From assembly GCA_938084885.1 (NCBI GenBank), contig CALKGG010000017.1, positions 1 to 47,331 on the forward strand: a DNA stretch of 47,331 bases. Direction: 5' to 3'. The DNA is from an uncultured Acidimicrobiales bacterium. Lineage in GTDB: Bacteria > Actinomycetota > Acidimicrobiia > Acidimicrobiales > SHLQ01. Position numbers and translations under genes: made by a program. The notes below the pieces were generated by a model. It ran no database searches, was not told the origin of the DNA, and saw nothing but the letters and a program-made list of their open reading frames with translations. Of the stretch, positions 1-8,414 are shown piece after piece; within the stretch, counting starts at the first letter, position 1; every line of letters starts with the position of its first letter.

Positions 1-38
1 GTTGATCCATCGGGCAGGGTGACATTTACAGCGCTCAT
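1..38 (-). CDS. thrS: Threonyl-tRNA synthetase, N-terminal fragment (partial)
   Basis: Only the first twelve codons are inside the window. The leftward frame starts at the ATG at 36-38 and reads MSAVNVTLPDGS, which resembles the TGS domain that opens most bacterial threonyl-tRNA synthetases (typically a short lead followed by ITLPDGS). The protein would charge tRNA-Thr in the cytoplasm. The gene leaves the window at its left edge, so no catalytic motif can be checked. Another TGS-domain protein, such as a RelA/SpoT homologue, is unlikely because TGS is internal there. It diverges from the RTX protein gene with about 98 bp between the starts. Confidence 0.55.
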   Translation of the reverse strand, partial: MSAVNVTLPDGS

Positions 39-136
39 AGATCAAGAAATACTACCGTCTTACCGACACAACGTTTGGTGTCTATCGAGCTAGTGCAACT
101 AGCCTCGGTGATAGCGCGGCGTACGAAGGGAAGTTC

Positions 137-1174
137 ATGAAGCTCAGGACCCGATCGCTAGCGGTTGCTTCGGCGACCATACTGGCCTCCACCCTCCTCG
201 CCGCCTCACCGGCGGCAGCCCAGGAGACGTGCGGTGGCCAGGCGGCAACGATCGTCTCGAACGACGCGGTCATTCGCGGAACCGAAGGTGTCGACGTCAT
301 CGTTGCCGGAGACGGCAACAACCGCATCGAAGCGCTCGGCGGCGACGACCTCATCTGCTCACGCGCCGGTGACGACGAGATCATCGCCGGCGACGGCAAC
401 GACTTCATCCGCGCTGGTGGCGGAGCCGACGTCGTGTTCGGTGGCGCTGGAGACGATCGCATGTTCGGCGGTTGGGGCGGGGACACGCTCAACGGCGGCG
501 ACGGCATCGACCGCATCTGGGGCGAGCAGAACCAGGACATCCTCAACGGTGGCGCCGGTAACGACATCATTCGTGGCGGCTTCGCAATCGACATCATGAA
601 CGGTGGCGCCGGTGACGACTTCATGGTCGCCGGCTTTGGTCGCGACGAGGTCTTCGGCGGACTCGGCAACGACCGCATGTACGGACAGGGATACGCCGAC
701 GTCATGGACGGCGGCTTCGGCGACGACTGGATTCACGGTGGCCCGGGCCCCGATGACATCCTCGGCGGCCGTGGCAGCGACACGATCATCGGCGGACCCG
801 ACGACGACTTCTTGCTCGGCGATGACGGCAAGCAATACGACGAGGGTGGCACCACGATCACCCATCCAGGCGAGCCGGACATCATCAACGGCGGTCCAGG
901 AAACGACTACCTCGGTGGCGAAGGCGGCAACGACATCCTCCTGGGCAACCAAGGCCTCGACGTCGTCGACGGATTCCACGGAAACGACCGGGTCGAGGGC
1001 AACTTGGCAAACGACCTGCTCAGCGGTGGAGCGGGCAACGACGTGCTCATCGGCGGCAGCGGCGCCGACAAGTGCTGGCCAGAATTTGTCGTCGTAAGCG
1101 CCGGTGTCGTCCCGCCGATCAACGGCAACGACAGCACCCGCGAGTGCGAACAGATCAACCAGATCCTGAACTGA
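137..1174 (+). CDS. Secreted RTX-type calcium-binding repeat protein
   Basis: This 345-residue protein has a clear Sec signal peptide (residues 1-29, ending SPAAAQ). The rest is almost entirely nonapeptide repeats of the GGxGxDxxx kind, which fold as a calcium-loaded parallel beta-roll in RTX/hemolysin-type proteins. No enzymatic domain is visible. Cys32 and Cys74 bracket the first repeats, and two further cysteines near the C-terminus follow an SGADKC motif. The same arrangement recurs at the end of the subtilase at 28426-30675. A gaagggaag ribosome-binding site lies about 5 bases before the ATG. The exterior location is inferred from the signal peptide, and the function (adhesion, matrix or metal buffering) is unknown. 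A strong hairpin follows the stop codon. Confidence 0.85.
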   Translation: MKLRTRSLAVASATILASTLLAASPAAAQETCGGQAATIVSNDAVIRGTEGVDVIVAGDGNNRIEALGGDDLICSRAGDDEIIAGDGNDFIRAGGGADVVFGGAGDDRMFGGWGGDTLNGGDGIDRIWGEQNQDILNGGAGNDIIRGGFAIDIMNGGAGDDFMVAGFGRDEVFGGLGNDRMYGQGYADVMDGGFGDDWIHGGPGPDDILGGRGSDTIIGGPDDDFLLGDDGKQYDEGGTTITHPGEPDIINGGPGNDYLGGEGGNDILLGNQGLDVVDGFHGNDRVEGNLANDLLSGGAGNDVLIGGSGADKCWPEFVVVSAGVVPPINGNDSTRECEQINQILN

Positions 1175-1224
1175 TCGGCGAAGGCCGGGCGGCTCCGCCG
1201 CAATTTTCCGGCCTTCACTGATCA
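1171..1224. terminator. Long nested hairpin downstream of the RTX gene
   Basis: Arms ctgatc (1171-1176) and gatcag (1219-1224) flank a second stem gaaggccgg/ccggccttc (1180-1188 with 1208-1216) and an inner gcgg/ccgc stem (1189-1192 with 1198-1201). The element spans the stop codon of the RTX gene and is probably its transcription terminator, although there is no long T tract. Confidence 0.55.
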
Positions 1225-1365
1225 GCCTGCTCGTCCCCTCTGGGAGACGTTCAAACGCCACGCAGGCTTTGCGCCGGAGGCGGTGTACGGCCTTGCGCTG
1301 GCTACGCAGCTCCGAACTAGCAAGCCTTCGCGGATCAGCCTGCTCGTCCCCTCCGGGAGGACGTT
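1220..1365. repeat. Imperfect direct repeat in the gap between the RTX gene and mshC
   Basis: The 291-bp gap between the RTX gene and the end of mshC holds no convincing gene. It contains two near-identical copies of a 32-33-bp sequence starting gatcagcctgctcgtcccct, at 1220-1251 and 1333-1365. They differ by one substitution and one insertion. The sequence between them also contains related short segments around gcaagcc/gcaggc. It resembles an intergenic repeat family rather than coding sequence, and its purpose is unknown. Confidence 0.6.
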
Positions 1366-1465
1366 GTATTGCCTTACCCCTTCGGGGATCGGCAAACTCG
1401 AGTTTGTCGCTGACGCTCCAAACATCGCCGACGGCTCTTCAGGAACAGTAGGCGTTGGTCGGTTG

Positions 1466-2584
1466 TTATAGGGCTATTCCTAGTAGGGCGGCGGCTGCTT
1501 TTGTTCCGTGTCCTGTGGCTGCTGCTTCGTCGATCGCTGCGAGTGCTGTCGGGACGTCGAGGTCGTCATCGAGCGCCTCGCGTACTGCATCGAGCGGACC
1601 TTCCCCAGAACCCGCTGCCCGCCAGCGAGCGAGTCGGTCTGTCGCCTCCAACAACAGCTCGTCCTTCCACTCCCACTCGGTCGTGCGATAGTGCTGAGAC
1701 AGCACAGCGAGACGCACCACCATCGGGTCGTGGTTCGCGATCAGGTCGTGCACAAAGATCAGGTTGCCGGTCGACTTCGACATCGGCTCCCCCTCGAGGT
1801 GAACGCACGATTGGTGTGTCCAATGCCCCGTCGATGGGACCCCGGCGGAGTCGAGTTGGGCCGCGCAGAACTCATGATGTGGATAGACCAGATCACACCC
1901 CCCTCCGTGCAGATCCATGGTGCCGAGCTCGCGCATGGACAGAGCCGTGCACTCGATGTGCCATCCGGGGCGACCGCTCCCCCACGGCGCCTCCCACGAC
2001 GGTTCGTCGAGCGCCGATGGTTGCCACACGACCGTGTCGAGCGGATGTTTCTTGCGACGATCGGTTGGATCCTCGCCGCGCCGCTCGCCGATCGTGCGCA
2101 TGTCGACTCGCGTGTATCCGCTGATCGACCCAAAGCCGGTCGACGCATGGTGGTCGAAGTAGACCCACCCGTCGACCACATAGGCGGCACCGTCGTCGAG
2201 CATGCGCGAGATCAGTCCGCGAATGTCGGGAATTGCTGAGGTGGCTCTGGGCTCGCTCCATGGTTCGAGCACCCCGAGCGCCTCCAGGTCGTCATCGAAG
2301 CGTCGCTTCTGTCCGAACGCAAGGTCGAGATAGTTGACCCCGTCGCGCCGGGCACGTTCGAGTAAATCGTTGTCGATGTCGGTGATATTTCGCACCATAC
2401 GGACCTCGTGACCCCGGTCGACCAGACGCCGATGCAGCACGTCGTACGTGACATAGGTGGCCGCGTGCCCCATGTGCGTCGAGTCATATGGGGTGATGCC
2501 GCAGATGTAGATCCTGGCGATCGAACCCGGCGAGAAGGGACGGACCATCCCGGTCGCCGTGTCGTAAAGCTGCATGTCGACCAT
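1466..2584 (-). CDS. mshC: Cysteine:glucosaminyl-inositol ligase (mycothiol biosynthesis)
   Basis: MshC joins cysteine to GlcN-inositol, using ATP, to make the precursor of mycothiol, the actinobacterial thiol that replaces glutathione. The protein is a shortened relative of cysteinyl-tRNA synthetase. It has CGITPYDSTHMGHAATYVT, with the HxGH nucleotide motif and a zinc-ligand cysteine, then HIECTAL and PHHEF with the other likely zinc ligands, and MSKSTGN as the KMSKS loop. The CGITPYD and HAATYVT signatures and the LLGI-type C-terminus are those of MshC rather than CysS, which is longer and has a C-terminal tRNA-binding domain. The first lysine of KMSKS is replaced by proline (EPMSKS). The start could be 2584 (MVDMQLYD) or 2575 (MQLYD). 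It diverges from inhA. Confidence 0.88.
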   Translation of the reverse strand: MVDMQLYDTATGMVRPFSPGSIARIYICGITPYDSTHMGHAATYVTYDVLHRRLVDRGHEVRMVRNITDIDNDLLERARRDGVNYLDLAFGQKRRFDDDLEALGVLEPWSEPRATSAIPDIRGLISRMLDDGAAYVVDGWVYFDHHASTGFGSISGYTRVDMRTIGERRGEDPTDRRKKHPLDTVVWQPSALDEPSWEAPWGSGRPGWHIECTALSMRELGTMDLHGGGCDLVYPHHEFCAAQLDSAGVPSTGHWTHQSCVHLEGEPMSKSTGNLIFVHDLIANHDPMVVRLAVLSQHYRTTEWEWKDELLLEATDRLARWRAAGSGEGPLDAVREALDDDLDVPTALAAIDEAAATGHGTKAAAALLGIAL

Positions 2585-2682
2585 GCGATTGACGCTAGCG
2601 GGCGAGCTCGCTCGCACAGATGACCGGACACATCGGCAGCACCGGCGTGGACGAAGCGACCGACCTGAGCAAGACTGCGTCC

Positions 2683-3450
2683 ATGGGATTGCTCGAAGGC
2701 AAAAATGTTCTAATAACCGGCGTGCTCACAGACGCATCACTCGCGTTTGGGGTGGCGCAGCTCGCACAGGCGGAGGGGGCAAACATCATCCTGACGGGAG
2801 CTGGTCGTGGCCTTAGCTTGACCAGTCGCACCGCTCGAAAGCTCGACGTTGAACCCGAGGTCCTCGAGTTCGACGTCACCGACCCAGATCACGTGGTTGC
2901 GCTGCGCGATCGGCTCGAATCGACCTGGGGCCGGGTCGACGCCGCACTCCATGCCATCGGCTTTGCTCCCGAATCCTGTCTCGGCGATGACTTCATGGCC
3001 GCCCCTTGGGAAGACGTGAAGGTCGCGCTCGAAATCTCCGCGTACAGCTACAAGACGCTGGCCGAGGTCGTGACTCCGCTCATGACGGACGGCGGTTCGG
3101 TCGTCGGGCTCGACTTCGATGCGACCGTGAGCTGGCCCGCCTACAACTGGATGGGCGTGGCGAAGGCAGCGCTCGAGTCCACGAACCGATACTTGGCCAA
3201 AGCCCACGGCCCGAACAACATTCGATTCAACCTCGTCGCGGCCGGACCGATTCGCACCATCGCGGCAAAGTCGATTCCGGCGTTCTCAAAATTTGAAGAC
3301 GTGTGGGACGACAAGGCACCGCTCGGTTGGGATGTTCGCGACAGCTCCGCAGTCGCCCGATCGACGGTAGCGATGCTGAGCGATTGGTTCCCCGCGACGA
3401 CCGGATCGATGATTCACGTCGACGGCGGCTACCACGCCATGGGCGCCTAG
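2683..3450 (+). CDS. inhA: NADH-dependent enoyl-ACP reductase, InhA/FabI type
   Basis: This 255-residue enzyme reduces the trans-2-enoyl group on acyl carrier protein in the last step of each type-II fatty acid elongation cycle. The cofactor loop is ITGVLTDASLAFGVA and the LHAIGFAP segment follows the NAD site. The catalytic Tyr-x6-Lys is in YNWMGVAKAALEST, and NLVAAGPIRTIAAKSI matches the substrate-loop region of mycobacterial InhA. The C-terminal half resembles InhA more than proteobacterial FabI (family recollection, not an alignment). I use the ATG at 2683 because MGLLEGKNVLITG is the family N-terminus, although the frame stays open upstream to 2620. The next gene begins directly after its stop codon, so the two are probably translated together. 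Confidence 0.92.
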   Translation: MGLLEGKNVLITGVLTDASLAFGVAQLAQAEGANIILTGAGRGLSLTSRTARKLDVEPEVLEFDVTDPDHVVALRDRLESTWGRVDAALHAIGFAPESCLGDDFMAAPWEDVKVALEISAYSYKTLAEVVTPLMTDGGSVVGLDFDATVSWPAYNWMGVAKAALESTNRYLAKAHGPNNIRFNLVAAGPIRTIAAKSIPAFSKFEDVWDDKAPLGWDVRDSSAVARSTVAMLSDWFPATTGSMIHVDGGYHAMGA

Positions 3451-4299
3451 TTGTCGAACACACCGCGCCTTCTCATCTTTGGAGGCACAGGGTTTCTCGG
3501 AGGTCGTCTCTGTTTCCACGCGGCCGAACTCGGTTGGACCGTCGATGCAACGCACTTATCGAGCCCACCGTCACCTACGGAGCGAGTGAGTTGGCATCGC
3601 TGCGACATCGTCGAGCCGCTCTCTGTCAACGCCCTGATCGACCGGGTAGGGCCAACCCACATCATCAACGCCGCATATCGCCAACGAGAGCGAGTGTCCA
3701 ACATCTGTGCCGATGCTCCCGAGACCATCGCTCTGCGGGCTGCACGCAGCGGGATTCGGTTCGTTCAGTTATCGACCGACCTCGTTTTCGACGGGTCCCT
3801 CGGCCGCCGATATCGCGAGGACGACGCGGTGTCGCCGCTCGGTGAGTACGGGCAGGCCAAGGCTGAAGGCGAGGTTCGTGTGCGTTCCGCCGACCCGACC
3901 GCGGCGATCATCCGGACATCGCTGATCTACGGAGACCCCAGCGCCCCTCAGGAGCAACTCGTCCATCGGGCGGTTCACGACGGCGACATCGCGTTCTTCA
4001 CCGATGAGTACCGAACCGCCGTCCATGTCGATGACCTCGCCCAAGCCACCCTTCAGATCACCAGCTCGGACGTTATGGGGGTAATTCACGTGGCAGGAAC
4101 CGAACGCCAGAACCGACTCGAGTTGGCGACGGTGCTCGCCTGCGCACTCGGTCTCGACGTTGAAAGACTTGTCGGCCGCACACAGGACCCACAGCTCGGC
4201 CCGCGTGCGAGCGATGTCAGTTTGGACACCACGCTCAGCGCCTCACTCGGAATCACGTTGCCCGGGCCGACCGCACGGCTCGCTGCCGGCTATTCCTGA
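3451..4299 (+). CDS. RmlD-like NAD(P)-dependent sugar nucleotide reductase (SDR)
   Basis: This 282-residue extended short-chain dehydrogenase has an N-terminal GGTGFLGGR nucleotide loop, an STDLVFDG strand and a YGQAKAEGE active-site motif (YxxxK). The pattern is closest to dTDP-4-dehydrorhamnose reductase (RmlD) and related sugar-nucleotide reductases, but no other rhamnose genes are nearby, so the substrate is uncertain. Its TTG start directly abuts the inhA stop codon (TAG TTG), a tight translational coupling. The last 10 bases overlap the end of the convergent CNNM-type gene. Confidence 0.75.
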   Translation: MSNTPRLLIFGGTGFLGGRLCFHAAELGWTVDATHLSSPPSPTERVSWHRCDIVEPLSVNALIDRVGPTHIINAAYRQRERVSNICADAPETIALRAARSGIRFVQLSTDLVFDGSLGRRYREDDAVSPLGEYGQAKAEGEVRVRSADPTAAIIRTSLIYGDPSAPQEQLVHRAVHDGDIAFFTDEYRTAVHVDDLAQATLQITSSDVMGVIHVAGTERQNRLELATVLACALGLDVERLVGRTQDPQLGPRASDVSLDTTLSASLGITLPGPTARLAAGYS

Positions 4300-5333
4300 T
4301 CGGTCTCGTCGTAGATCTCTCCGACGAGTTCTTCGAGAACATCTTCCAGCGTCGCCATCCCAACGACCTTGCCGTGGGCGGTCACCAATGCCATGTGCCG
4401 GCGATTGCGTTGCATGACGAGCAACATGTCCTCGACCGTTTGTTCAATGCCGATCTTCGGCATGCGACGAACGAGCTCGAGCGGCACGACATCGGTTGTT
4501 GCCTCGGCCGGCAGTCGGACGAGATCCTTTGCGTGTACGAATCCGCGGAAGTCATCACCGACGGTCTGACGAATCGGGATTCGACTGTGCCCTTTAGAGA
4601 CGACGAGCGCTTCGACGTCGGCGACTGTCGCGGTCAGTGAAACAGACACGATCTCGTCGAGCGGGATCATGACCGATTGCACCCGGATGTCACCAAAGTC
4701 GAGCGCTCCGGTAATCAGCGCATGCTCCTGTTCCTCGACGAGGCCCTCTTCGCGAGATACATCGAGCAACCGCACAAGCTCGGTCGGCGTCGATGCCTTG
4801 TTTAGGCCCGCATCGGGATCGACCCCGGCGAGACGCAGCAATGGACGTGCGAGCAGCTTGAGCACCCAAATGATCGGACTCACGAGGGTCACGATGACAG
4901 CATGTATCGGAGCGAGGAATCGGGCCGAAGTCTCGGGCGCTGCGATGACCACATTCTTTGGCACCATCTCTCCAAAGACGGTGTGTACGAACACCACGAT
5001 GAACAGCGCAACGACAAACCCAATGCTGTGGAGCAGGCTCTCGGGAATCTCGATGACCGATGAGAGCACGGACTCGATGATGTGCGCGACTGCCTGCTCG
5101 GCGATCAGACCCAAGATCAACGATGCAATGGTGATGCCCAGCTGAGCGGCGAAGAGCTGTTGGGTGATGTTCTCGACCGATTCCGATGCGACCTTCGCGC
5201 CTCTCGCCCCATCTTCGGCCATTGCTTCGAGCTTCGTTTGCCGACTGGCAACGAACGCCAGCTCGACGCCAACGAAAAAGCCATTAATCACGATGAGAAA
5301 CAGGGAGATGACGAGTGCGAGCGACGTGCTCAT
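4290..5333 (-). CDS. CNNM/CorC-type membrane protein with DUF21 and CBS pair, short form
   Basis: This 347-residue protein has an N-terminal DUF21 transmembrane domain (first segment LALVISLFLIVINGFFVGVELAF) followed by a cytoplasmic CBS pair, including VQSVMIPLDEIVSV and a C-terminal TLEDVLEELVGEIYDE. Members of this family are linked to magnesium, cobalt or other cation efflux. The protein ends right after the CBS pair and lacks the C-terminal CorC_HlyC domain that the upstream paralogue keeps. Its ATG overlaps the stop of that paralogue (ATGA), so they are one operon and may form a heteromeric complex, which is an inference. Confidence 0.85.
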   Translation of the reverse strand: MSTSLALVISLFLIVINGFFVGVELAFVASRQTKLEAMAEDGARGAKVASESVENITQQLFAAQLGITIASLILGLIAEQAVAHIIESVLSSVIEIPESLLHSIGFVVALFIVVFVHTVFGEMVPKNVVIAAPETSARFLAPIHAVIVTLVSPIIWVLKLLARPLLRLAGVDPDAGLNKASTPTELVRLLDVSREEGLVEEQEHALITGALDFGDIRVQSVMIPLDEIVSVSLTATVADVEALVVSKGHSRIPIRQTVGDDFRGFVHAKDLVRLPAEATTDVVPLELVRRMPKIGIEQTVEDMLLVMQRNRRHMALVTAHGKVVGMATLEDVLEELVGEIYDETDQE

Positions 5334-6709
5334 GCCGTGTGCTCCACCAGCGGTGACGGGGCAACGAGTCGTATCGATGCGACACGCAACCGGTCCATCG
5401 CCACGACCTCGAAGCGCCACTCATCGCGTGAGAACCGTGCACCCGGAGACGGGATCCGTCCGAGCTCGTCGAGGACGAACCCTGCCAGTGTCTCGTATTC
5501 GCCCTCGGGCATCTCAAAGCCACACGCATCGAGGACCTCGTCATGGTGCAGTGCTCCGGAGATGAGGTAGGTCCCCTCCCCTTCGACGGTGGTCAATGCC
5601 GTTGGCGGACTGTCGTACTCGTCGTCGATTTCGCCAACGATCTCTTCGAGGATGTCCTCGAGGGTAATAATCCCTGCGGTTCCCCCATGCTCGTCGACCA
5701 CCACAACGAGGTGGTTGCGCGACTCCCGCACTCCCTGAAGGAGCACATCGAGATCGACGGACTCGGGGATGAACACGGGTTCGCTCATGAGTTCGGTTAC
5801 CGGTGTGGTTGCTCGTGCGTCTCTGGCGACCCCGTGAATTGCCTTGATGTGCACCACACCGAGCACATCGTCGGCGTCGTCTCCGTACACCGGAAAACGG
5901 GACCGCCCGGACCGAGTGGCGAGCTCGACGAGGTCAACGCCGGTTGAGTGACGATCGAGCGCGATGACCTCGACCCGCGGGATGAGTGCTTCGGCGGCGG
6001 TCTTGTCGCTCAGCCGGATGCTGCGGGTCAACAGCGCGACGTCTTCTTGATCGAGGATGCCCTCCTCGCCCGACGTGACGATCAGCCGACCGATCTCGTC
6101 GAGCGAGCGCACATGTTCGAGTTCTTCGGCAGGCTCCATACCGAGGCGTCGAACAATGGCGTTCGCCGCTGCGTCGAAGCCCAAGATGATCGGCTTTGCG
6201 ATCGTGCCCCACGCCACGATTGCGGGGCCGAGCAGAATCGACACATCGAAGGGTCGGTCGATCGCAATGGTCTTGGGAACCAATTCGCCCACGACCATCT
6301 GAAAGACCGTCGCCATCGCGACCGCCAAGACGACGGACAGTCCCGAGATTGCTGTTCCGCTGACGACGCCGCCGAGCACTCGTTCGATCTGGCTTGCCAG
6401 CGTCGGTTTCGCTATGAAGCCGAGAATCAGGGTGGAGCCGGTGATACCGAGCTGTGCACCAGACAAGTGGTACGACAGGTTTCCGACCAGCTTCTGCACG
6501 CGGGTTGCTGAACGAGACCCGCGCTCGGCCTCTTCGTTAATCCGCGAACGGTCGACGGCGATCAAACCAAATTCGGCCGCCACAAAGAATGCGTTCGCCG
6601 AGACGAGCAGTGCTACTGCCAGGAAGCCAAGTATGGTGCCGATGGCGCAGAGGCTAGCGGTCCTCGGGTGTCCAGCGAAGCCGAAGCCTGAACCGGCGCA
6701 CGGCCGCAC
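5330..6709 (-). CDS. CNNM/CorC-type membrane protein with DUF21, CBS pair and CorC_HlyC domain
   Basis: At 459 residues this is the full-length form of the family. It has a DUF21 membrane domain (first segment GFLAVALLVSANAFFVAAEF), a CBS pair beginning near AEALIPRVEVIALD and ending TLEDILEEIVGEIDDEYD, and a C-terminal CorC_HlyC domain containing GEYETLAGFVLDELGRIP. The role is probably cation efflux or magnesium homeostasis at the cytoplasmic membrane, by family. The only start codon clearly ahead of the first membrane segment is the GTG at 6709, which gives a roughly 22-residue lead of unusual composition, so the start is uncertain. It overlaps its downstream paralogue by ATGA. Confidence 0.87.
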   Translation of the reverse strand: MRPCAGSGFGFAGHPRTASLCAIGTILGFLAVALLVSANAFFVAAEFGLIAVDRSRINEEAERGSRSATRVQKLVGNLSYHLSGAQLGITGSTLILGFIAKPTLASQIERVLGGVVSGTAISGLSVVLAVAMATVFQMVVGELVPKTIAIDRPFDVSILLGPAIVAWGTIAKPIILGFDAAANAIVRRLGMEPAEELEHVRSLDEIGRLIVTSGEEGILDQEDVALLTRSIRLSDKTAAEALIPRVEVIALDRHSTGVDLVELATRSGRSRFPVYGDDADDVLGVVHIKAIHGVARDARATTPVTELMSEPVFIPESVDLDVLLQGVRESRNHLVVVVDEHGGTAGIITLEDILEEIVGEIDDEYDSPPTALTTVEGEGTYLISGALHHDEVLDACGFEMPEGEYETLAGFVLDELGRIPSPGARFSRDEWRFEVVAMDRLRVASIRLVAPSPLVEHTA

Positions 6710-6739
6710 ACGCGATGTTGATGCTGGGTCCGTTGGGAA

Positions 6740-7396
6740 CTAGTCGTCGAGCGCGCAGATCGTCGGGCGCACGACCATCAGCGTGCCGGCTGCGACCCGG
6801 ATTGTCGCTTCTTCGCCGACGAACTCGTTGCTCACGCCTCGAGTGCTGGCGCCGCTAAGCGTTTCTGCGTCGAGCTCCCAACGCAGGCCGGTGGTCGACA
6901 CTCCCTCGGCGTCACCAAACCGGGGAAGCAGCGAAACGAGGTCTCCTGGCTTGCCGGTCAGGTCGACCGATGCGTGCGTGTCTGCGTGGAGCACCGTTGC
7001 CCATCCGGCCATCGTGTGCACGTCGACACGAGCCGAGCGCTGGCCGCACAGCGTGGCCCAGTTTCCGAGTTCGTGATCGAGTCGGCCTCCGTCGACCCCA
7101 ACCGCAACGATTCGCTCCACGCCGGTGTGTTCGGCGCGTTCGAGTGCGAGCTCGAGGTCGGTGGCATCTTTGTCGGCCGGGTGTTCGAGCACATCGGCCC
7201 CCTCGGCGCGTGCCCATGCCAGGTCGCCATCCGAGGCAGAGTCGAGGTCTCCGACGACGAGGTGGATCGGGAGGCCGTGGGTACGGGCAATGCGAACACC
7301 GCCGTCGGCGGCGATAATCACCTCGGCTTGATCAGCCCCGTCGAGAAGCCGCTTATCGGGGATTGTGCCACCGACGAGAACGACTGCAAAGCTCAT
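6740..7396 (-). CDS. thiN: Thiamine pyrophosphokinase
   Basis: The enzyme transfers pyrophosphate from ATP to thiamine, giving the cofactor thiamine diphosphate used by pyruvate and 2-oxoglutarate dehydrogenases. The 218-residue sequence carries the family hallmarks in order: IIAADGGVRIARTHGLPIH with the ADGG motif, VVGDLDSAS (GDxDS), DKDATDLELAL (KDxTDxE), and VGVDGGRLDHELGN (GGRxDH). The start is the ATG at 7396. It ends 30 bp before the start of the CNNM-type pair and may be cotranscribed with it. Confidence 0.9.
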   Translation of the reverse strand: MSFAVVLVGGTIPDKRLLDGADQAEVIIAADGGVRIARTHGLPIHLVVGDLDSASDGDLAWARAEGADVLEHPADKDATDLELALERAEHTGVERIVAVGVDGGRLDHELGNWATLCGQRSARVDVHTMAGWATVLHADTHASVDLTGKPGDLVSLLPRFGDAEGVSTTGLRWELDAETLSGASTRGVSNEFVGEEATIRVAAGTLMVVRPTICALDD

Positions 7397-7452
7397 GTTG
7401 CAAGGCTAGTAATGCCGCGTCGAGGACGCACGGCGACGAGACGTCGGTCTGG

Positions 7453-8166
7453 TTACGGTTCGGGCAGGTATTCGATTGGGACGGCCAGCGTGACGCCACT
7501 ACGGGCTTCTCGTCCAACAATGATTGCGATGACCCGGCCGCTTGCGTCGACGACGGGACCGCCGGACCACCCGGGCTCGACCGCCGCTGCGATGACGTAC
7601 ACATCGGGCCGACCAATTCCGTATCCGGTACCGGAGGTTCGGCTGATGATTTCTCCGGTGACGACTTCGATCCGCCCGCTCTCGGGGATTCCGGCGAGAG
7701 CGACTACCTGGCCAACGGAGCCGGAGTCTGGAGAAACGGACAGTGATTCGGGAAGCTGGTCTGCTGCGACTGCGGCCAGATCGTGCAGACGCGAGATAGC
7801 GACCGTGTCGAGGTCGAGTTGTTCGGTCGCTGGATCGCCGAGCAATGCCCCTCGGGCATCGATAAGGGCATGTGCGACAGAGGCGATACGGCCATCATCG
7901 AGCTGGAATGCGGTACCTCGTTGAAGGACGCTGTTTGCGTCGGTCGAGAGCCGAGTGATCGCATTTGTGTTGACCGAATCGGCACCGGCAGCCACGACCA
8001 CCGCCGGTGCCAACTCGACATCCGGCAGAGCCGGATCCGACGTTGGGGTATCGTCGGCGGAGGCAACACCGAACATCGCAACAACAAGAAACCCAAATGC
8101 CATACCAACCAGCATTTGCATCTTGAGGCGCTTTGAGGCGCCTAGGCGATGACGCGTTACCTCCAC
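7453..8166 (-). CDS. Membrane-tethered or secreted trypsin-like serine protease
   Basis: This 237-residue protein has an N-terminal hydrophobic segment (MLVGMAFGFLVVAMFGVASA) that is either a signal peptide or a membrane anchor. Then comes a chymotrypsin-fold domain with a plausible triad: His in IASVAHALID, Asp in ISRLHDLAAVA, and Ser in EPGWSGGPVVD. The residue before the catalytic serine is Trp, where HtrA-type proteases usually have Asn or Asp. There is no PDZ domain, unlike DegP/HtrA. The start is ambiguous: GTG at 8166 or ATG at 8121, the latter giving a normal signal peptide. The substrate is unknown. Confidence 0.78.
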   Translation of the reverse strand: MEVTRHRLGASKRLKMQMLVGMAFGFLVVAMFGVASADDTPTSDPALPDVELAPAVVVAAGADSVNTNAITRLSTDANSVLQRGTAFQLDDGRIASVAHALIDARGALLGDPATEQLDLDTVAISRLHDLAAVAADQLPESLSVSPDSGSVGQVVALAGIPESGRIEVVTGEIISRTSGTGYGIGRPDVYVIAAAVEPGWSGGPVVDASGRVIAIIVGREARSGVTLAVPIEYLPEP

Positions 8167-8224
8167 ACGAAAAGGAATACCAGCCTTGTGGTCGGCACTT
8201 CATGGGCAATACGGCCTTGCCCCT

Positions 8225-8412
8225 AGCTCGCGGAGCGAACCGCAGGGCAACGGACGGTGTCGGCAGAAGTCCGACAAGGTCACCGAGAGCGGAGCTCGCG
8301 GAGCGAACCGCAGGGCAACGGACGGTGTCGGCAGAAGTCCGACAAGGTCACCAAGAGCGGAGCTCGCGGAGCGAACCGCAGGGCAACGGACGGTGTCGGC
8401 GGAAGTCCGACA
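8225..8412. repeat. 68-bp tandem repeat, about 2.8 copies
   Basis: Units start at 8225, 8293 and 8361, exactly 68 bp apart, and the third copy is cut off after 52 bp. They are almost identical. Each unit contains tgtcgg-7 nt-ccgaca and gctc-gcg-gagc inverted repeats, so each could fold into two small hairpins. The array ends two bases before the stop codon of the leftward zinc-ribbon gene, in its 3' flank. Because 68 is not a multiple of three, the repeat does not encode a constant peptide. A long open frame running through it is repeat composition, not a gene. Confidence 0.9.
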
Positions 8413-8414
8413 TG

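Noticed and set aside
359..1261. Leftward 300-codon frame opposite the RTX gene
   Set aside because: It is the antisense of the GGxGxD repeats, whose codon pattern keeps the opposite frame open; no independent start signal or domain.
1220..1465. Small genes in the gap behind the RTX gene
   Set aside because: The short frames have no ribosome-binding site and coincide with the direct repeats.
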